Part shown: piece after piece, positions 60,546 to 64,000 of the stretch
Layout of the letters: every line of letters starts with the position of its first letter
How positions within the stretch are numbered: position 1 is the first letter of the stretch
Assembly (NCBI GenBank): GCA_026224825.1
Contig: JAMFRO010000022.1
Location: 310,001 to 374,000 of the forward strand
Length of the DNA: 64,000 nt
From: a bacterium
GTDB taxonomy: Bacteria; Pseudomonadota; Alphaproteobacteria; Acetobacterales; Acetobacteraceae
Reading direction: 5' to 3'
Position numbers and translations under genes: made by a program
The notes under the pieces: model-generated
Told to the model about the DNA's origin: nothing
Database searches by the model: none
What the model saw: the letters and a program-made list of their open reading frames with translations, nothing else

Positions 60546-61505
60546 ATGGATGTATTGATTTTGAAGCCTGATGCCCTGCCCGTCCTCGCCACCCATAGCG
60601 GTAAATTCCATTGCGACGAGGTGTTCGCTTATGCGGTGCTGCGCCTGGCCCTGGGGCTGGGGGCGCCTGGGGCCGACCATGTGCTGCTGCGCACACGCAA
60701 GGCGGAACTGATCGAGAGCGCTGATATCGTTTGGGATGTCGGCGGGGAATTCGACGCCGCGAAAGGCCGGTTTGATCATCATCAGCGCGGAGCGCCGGTG
60801 CGGGAGGATGGCACGCCGTGGTCCTCGGCCGGGCTGGTGTGGCAGGTTTATGGCGAGCGGGCCGTGGCGGCGCTGCTGCCGGGTTCGGAAAGGTTTGCGG
60901 CGGCGATTGCGGCTGAGCTGGATAAAAGCGTGGTGCTGCGGATCGATGAGCAGGACAATGGGGTTTCCGCGGATGGGCCGGTGAAGAAGGACAGCCTCGG
61001 GCTCGGCCGGCTGGTGGAGGATTGCAACCCGGCCTGGGATGACCCGGCCGCCAATGGGCCGACGGCCGGGGATGCCGCGTTTCTGGAGGCGGCACGGCTG
61101 GTAGGCGATGTGCTGGCACGGCGCGTGGAGGGCATGCGGGCCAAGCATGAGGCGGCGAGCATTGTGCTGGCGGCCTACGAAGCATCTGCCGATAAGCGGA
61201 TTCTGGTGCTGGAGCGCGGCATGCCGTGGAAGAATGTGATTTTCAGCCATGATCTGCCGGTGCTGTTCGCCATCTCCCCGGCTTCCAACGGGAATTGGAT
61301 GCTCGACACTGTGCCGCCGGAACCGGGCTCGTTCGAACATCGCCTTTCGCTGCCGGAGGGCTGGGCCGGACTGCAGAATGCGGAGCTCGCGGCCGCGAGC
61401 GGGGTGGAGGATGCGGTGTTTGTGCATCTGCGCCGGTTTGTGGGGGCGGCGAAGACGCGGGATGGCGCCCTGGCCATGGCGAAGCTGGCGCTGGAGGCCG
61501 CATAA
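60546..61505 (+). CDS. MYG1 / UPF0160-family protein
   Basis: The 319-residue protein carries the MYG1 hallmarks: LATHSGKFHCDEVFAYAVLR near residue 14 (DHH-like metal motif) and FDHHQRGAPVREDG, then CNPAWDD and the C-terminal LPEGWAGL. Eukaryotic MYG1 is a 3'-5' RNA exonuclease; the bacterial role is not established. ATG 60546 is used. The next gene overlaps by four bases or starts a few codons later. Confidence 0.9.
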   Translation: MDVLILKPDALPVLATHSGKFHCDEVFAYAVLRLALGLGAPGADHVLLRTRKAELIESADIVWDVGGEFDAAKGRFDHHQRGAPVREDGTPWSSAGLVWQVYGERAVAALLPGSERFAAAIAAELDKSVVLRIDEQDNGVSADGPVKKDSLGLGRLVEDCNPAWDDPAANGPTAGDAAFLEAARLVGDVLARRVEGMRAKHEAASIVLAAYEASADKRILVLERGMPWKNVIFSHDLPVLFAISPASNGNWMLDTVPPEPGSFEHRLSLPEGWAGLQNAELAAASGVEDAVFVHLRRFVGAAKTRDGALAMAKLALEAA

Positions 61506-62902
61506 AGCCGCAATCCGCCAGGCTCTGGGGGGGCGCGATTGCGCTGTTGGGCGTTTGCGCGGTCGCGGTGGCGTGGTTTCCGCTGTTGAGCATCACGAGC
61601 CTGCCGGCCAGGAGTTATAACGAAGGCTGGAATGCCTACCGGCAGTGGATGACGGTTGCAGGCGTACCGCTTTATGGTGCGCCGTCTGGGCTGTGGACGA
61701 CGAATTATCCGTTTCTGTCCTTTCATCTCATCGGGCTGATTGGCGGGGCCAGGGATAAGATGGTGCTGGCGGGGCGGGCTGTGTGCTTCGCCTCGCTGGT
61801 GGTGGCGGCATTGCTCGCAGGCCGAATCGTGCGCAAAATTGCCGGCGGATGGGCGGGCGCGGTTTATGCGGCGCTGCTGCTGTTTGCGGGACTGGGCGCG
61901 TTCTATGGCACCGGGCGGGCGGTGGATGATCCGGAAATGCTGGGTGTGGCGTTTGCGATGCTGGGGCTGTTTGCCTATCTGCGCGCGGCGCGGCTTTCAG
62001 CGGTTGCCTTTGCGGCGGCGGCTTTTGCGTTGAGCCTGTTCACCAAGCAGGATCTGCTGGTGTTTCCGTTGAGTGTTGCGCTGCACCTGCTGATGACGCG
62101 CAACTGGCGGGGATTTGCTGTGTTTGCGGGAGCCGGGGTGGTGGTGGCGGGCGGGCTGCTGGCATTGTCGTATCATCTCGACGGGGTGTATTTTTTGGCC
62201 GATCTGTTCCGGCCGCGGGCCTATGCGTTGCGGAATTTATCGACGGAGACGTTGCATTATCTGCTGCATTTTGCCGTGCCGCTGGTGATTGCCGTGGCGG
62301 TTTTGCGGCGCGCGGAGGGATTGCCGTATCGCGGTCTTCTCATTATCCTGCTGCTTTGTTCCAATGCCGTTGCTGTTTGCTTTTCCGGCGGTGATGGTGT
62401 TGCGTCCAATATTTTTTATCCGGCGTTGATTGCCGATGTGCTGGCCTGCGTGTGTGGCCTGTGCTGGCTGGAACGCGAGGGCAGGTATTTTGCCGCAGCC
62501 CTCGTTGTAACGACGCTGGCGGTGGCGCTGATTGTGCCGTTTCAGCTTTATGCCGATGTGCGGGCGCAACAGCTTCTGCCTGCGGCAACGGTGCAGGTGC
62601 TCCAGGCGGTTGCCTTGCTGCGGGACGCGCAGGGGCCGGCGATCTGCGAGGATCTGCTTATTTGTTACGAGTCCGGCAAGCCGATGGATTATGATCCGTA
62701 TTATGTGGGGGACCAGATTCTGATAGGCCGGATAAGGGAAGATGACGTGCTGGCGATGCTGGCGGCCCAGCATTATGCGGTGATACAGACGGCTGGAAGG
62801 CCTGAGGGGCGGTTTACGCCGGCGGTGGTGCGCATGATGCTGGCGCGCTACCGGCAGGTGATGGGCGGCGCTGATTATTCCGTTTTCGTGCCGCGCGCGT
62901 GA
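61502..62902 (+). CDS. Polytopic membrane protein, GT-C/PMT-like glycosyltransferase candidate
   Basis: The frame encodes about 466 residues with around ten membrane helices, for example AIALLGVCAVAVAWFPLLSI, VYAALLLFAGLGAFYGTGRA and GFAVFAGAGVVVAGGLLALS. The segment RAVDDPEMLGVAFAMLGLFA and loops rich in aromatic residues recall GT-C enzymes such as ArnT/PMT, but I see no decisive motif. No ATG or GTG fits the beginning. GGAGG precedes ATA 61502 by four bases; TTG 61547 is the other choice and would cut into the first helix. The C-terminal part (RFTPAVVRMMLARYRQV) is soluble. Confidence 0.65.
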   Translation: MKPQSARLWGGAIALLGVCAVAVAWFPLLSITSLPARSYNEGWNAYRQWMTVAGVPLYGAPSGLWTTNYPFLSFHLIGLIGGARDKMVLAGRAVCFASLVVAALLAGRIVRKIAGGWAGAVYAALLLFAGLGAFYGTGRAVDDPEMLGVAFAMLGLFAYLRAARLSAVAFAAAAFALSLFTKQDLLVFPLSVALHLLMTRNWRGFAVFAGAGVVVAGGLLALSYHLDGVYFLADLFRPRAYALRNLSTETLHYLLHFAVPLVIAVAVLRRAEGLPYRGLLIILLLCSNAVAVCFSGGDGVASNIFYPALIADVLACVCGLCWLEREGRYFAAALVVTTLAVALIVPFQLYADVRAQQLLPAATVQVLQAVALLRDAQGPAICEDLLICYESGKPMDYDPYYVGDQILIGRIREDDVLAMLAAQHYAVIQTAGRPEGRFTPAVVRMMLARYRQVMGGADYSVFVPRA

Positions 62903-62904
62903 GG

Positions 62905-64000
62905 TTAAGGCTCCACTGCGGATAGAGGTGGGGCGATGTCTTCCAGGGATTTTTGTTCCGCATCAACACCAAGCCACGCGGCGATGAGGGCCGCTATGAT
63001 CATCAGTACGCCGGCGAAGATGTAGCCGGCGCAGATGGCGCGCGGACTTCCGCTGCCGATGAGATGGGCGAAAAGCAGCGGGGCGAGTACGCCGCCGGCG
63101 GCTGTGCCGATAGCGTAGAAGAAGGCGATGGCCGTGGCGCGTATTTCCAGGGGAAAAACCTCGCTGGCAGTGAGGTAGGCGGCACTGGCGCCGGCGGAGG
63201 CTACGAAGAAAATGGCGGACCAGGCGCAGGTTTGCGTGGTTGCGGTGAAGACGCCGTGCAGGAATAGATAGCCCGTGCCGGCCAGCAGCAGGCCGGAGAG
63301 GCCGTAGGTGACGGTGAGCATGATGCGGCGGCCGATGGTGTCGAAGAGCGGGCCGAGGAGCACCGGGCCGCAGAAATTGCCGGCGGCGAGCGGGAGCAGG
63401 TACAGACCGGCGCGGCCAGGGGAGACATGGTAGAAGCGGGTGAGCATAAGCGCGTAGGTGAAGAACAGCGCGTTGTATAAAAATGCCTGGGCGGCCATGA
63501 GCACGAAGACGAGCACGGTGCGGCTGCGGTATTTTTGGAATAATATTGGTAATATAAGGGAGAAGCCAAAACTCTCGCGGGGTTGCAGGGTTAGTTTTTT
63601 AGCCTGCCCCCCCTGCCCTCCGGCGCGGGTTTCGATGTGCTGCATCGCCACCTCGGCCGCTTTGGGGTGCCCGTGGGTGACCAGCCAGCGCGGGCTCTCG
63701 GGGATGAAATTGCGTAAGGTGAGAACAATGCTGCCGAGAATGGCGCCCAGGGCAAAGCCTAAGCGCCAGCCGAGGTTGACCGACAATATGGCGGGGTTGA
63801 GGAGCAGGATCGTGGCACCGGCACCCAAAGCCGCACCCAGCCAGTAGGTGCCGTTGACCGCGAGGCTGATGCGGCCGCGCAGGCGGGCCGGCATCAGCTC
63901 GTCCACCGCGGAATTGACCGCCGCGTATTCGCCGCCGATGCCAATGCCGGTGAGCAGGCGGAAGGCACCGAGGGACCAGGCGTTCCAGGCGAAGGCGCTG
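62905..64000 (-). CDS. MFS transporter (sugar/metabolite:H+ symporter type), C-terminal part
   Basis: The frame runs off the right edge, leaving 365 codons up to the stop at 62905. It has the conserved MFS loop RLLTGIGIGGEYAAVNSAVD then ELMPARLRGR near the present start, about nine further membrane segments, and FDTIGRRIMLTVTYG in the second half, as in the SP/MHS families. A C-terminal soluble tail ends at AVEP. The substrate is unknown. It faces the membrane protein gene with a two-base gap. Confidence 0.9.
   Translation of the reverse strand, partial: SAFAWNAWSLGAFRLLTGIGIGGEYAAVNSAVDELMPARLRGRISLAVNGTYWLGAALGAGATILLLNPAILSVNLGWRLGFALGAILGSIVLTLRNFIPESPRWLVTHGHPKAAEVAMQHIETRAGGQGGQAKKLTLQPRESFGFSLILPILFQKYRSRTVLVFVLMAAQAFLYNALFFTYALMLTRFYHVSPGRAGLYLLPLAAGNFCGPVLLGPLFDTIGRRIMLTVTYGLSGLLLAGTGYLFLHGVFTATTQTCAWSAIFFVASAGASAAYLTASEVFPLEIRATAIAFFYAIGTAAGGVLAPLLFAHLIGSGSPRAICAGYIFAGVLMIIAALIAAWLGVDAEQKSLEDIAPPLSAVEP

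Noticed and set aside
1-64000. tRNA, rRNA or CRISPR array
   Set aside because: No cloverleaf-like gene, rRNA segment or regularly spaced repeat array was seen on reading both strands; hisS and prfA are the only translation landmarks apart from infC and prmC.

Overview
The window reads as chromosomal DNA of an alphaproteobacterium, most likely Acetobacteraceae (Acidocella/Acidiphilium-like). The evidence is high GC with dense open frames on both strands, the order ubiG / lysC / ptsP / RodZ-like / ispG / hisS / prfA / prmC / DUF4167 / infC, IF-3 with a non-canonical start, and GC-rich palindromic repeats. The assignment rests on gene content only; no tRNA, rRNA, CRISPR array or replication origin was seen.

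Layout. (1) 1-3314: a secreted Cys-type sulfatase cut by the window edge, a divergent TetR regulator and a formylglycine-generating enzyme (FGE), then a 0.65-kb stretch of decayed DNA with an EAL-domain remnant. (2) 3315-27970: an accessory catabolic island of 22 genes. A five-gene operon (amidohydrolase, DUF1302, DUF1329, YCF48/BNR, RND exporter) looks like an envelope module for a lipophilic compound. It is flanked by an acyl-CoA-synthetase-like ligase. A second run of 11 tightly packed genes encodes two P450s, a Rieske oxygenase, a PhyH dioxygenase, two SDRs, an amidohydrolase and small VOC/ABM/AhpD-like proteins; a TetR gene heads it. Across a divergent promoter lies an odd crotonase. A third operon holds a KstD-like flavoprotein, an SRPBCC protein and a SnoaL-like protein next to another TetR. 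The island lacks ferredoxin, ferredoxin reductase, thiolase and acyl-CoA dehydrogenase genes, so it needs partners elsewhere. The substrate is not readable from sequence; a steroid-, terpenoid- or polycyclic-like molecule is an inference from the gene families.

(3) 28138-34014: mixed genes: an Mpo1-like protein, a membrane TPR protein, an esterase, a two-domain lectin/SGNH hydrolase, a broken ArsR regulator, CorA and SufE. (4) 34100-52720: mostly housekeeping: parC, recO, ubiG, lysC, ptsP, ispG, hisS, prfA, prmC, infC. Within it, the nitronate-monooxygenase-like gene after lysC carries an N-terminal domain that resembles sigma-70 region 1.1, the most unusual protein in the window. (5) 52998-57762: membrane proteins and small metabolic or hypothetical genes. 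(6) 57815-60260: a gene graveyard with a truncated IS5-type element, two broken VWA (Bat-like) genes, a sulfatase C-terminal fragment and an intact second FGE. (7) 60546-64000: a MYG1-family protein, a polytopic membrane protein and an MFS transporter cut by the window edge.

Sulfatase/FGE loci therefore occur at both ends, one apparently functional and one decayed except for its FGE.
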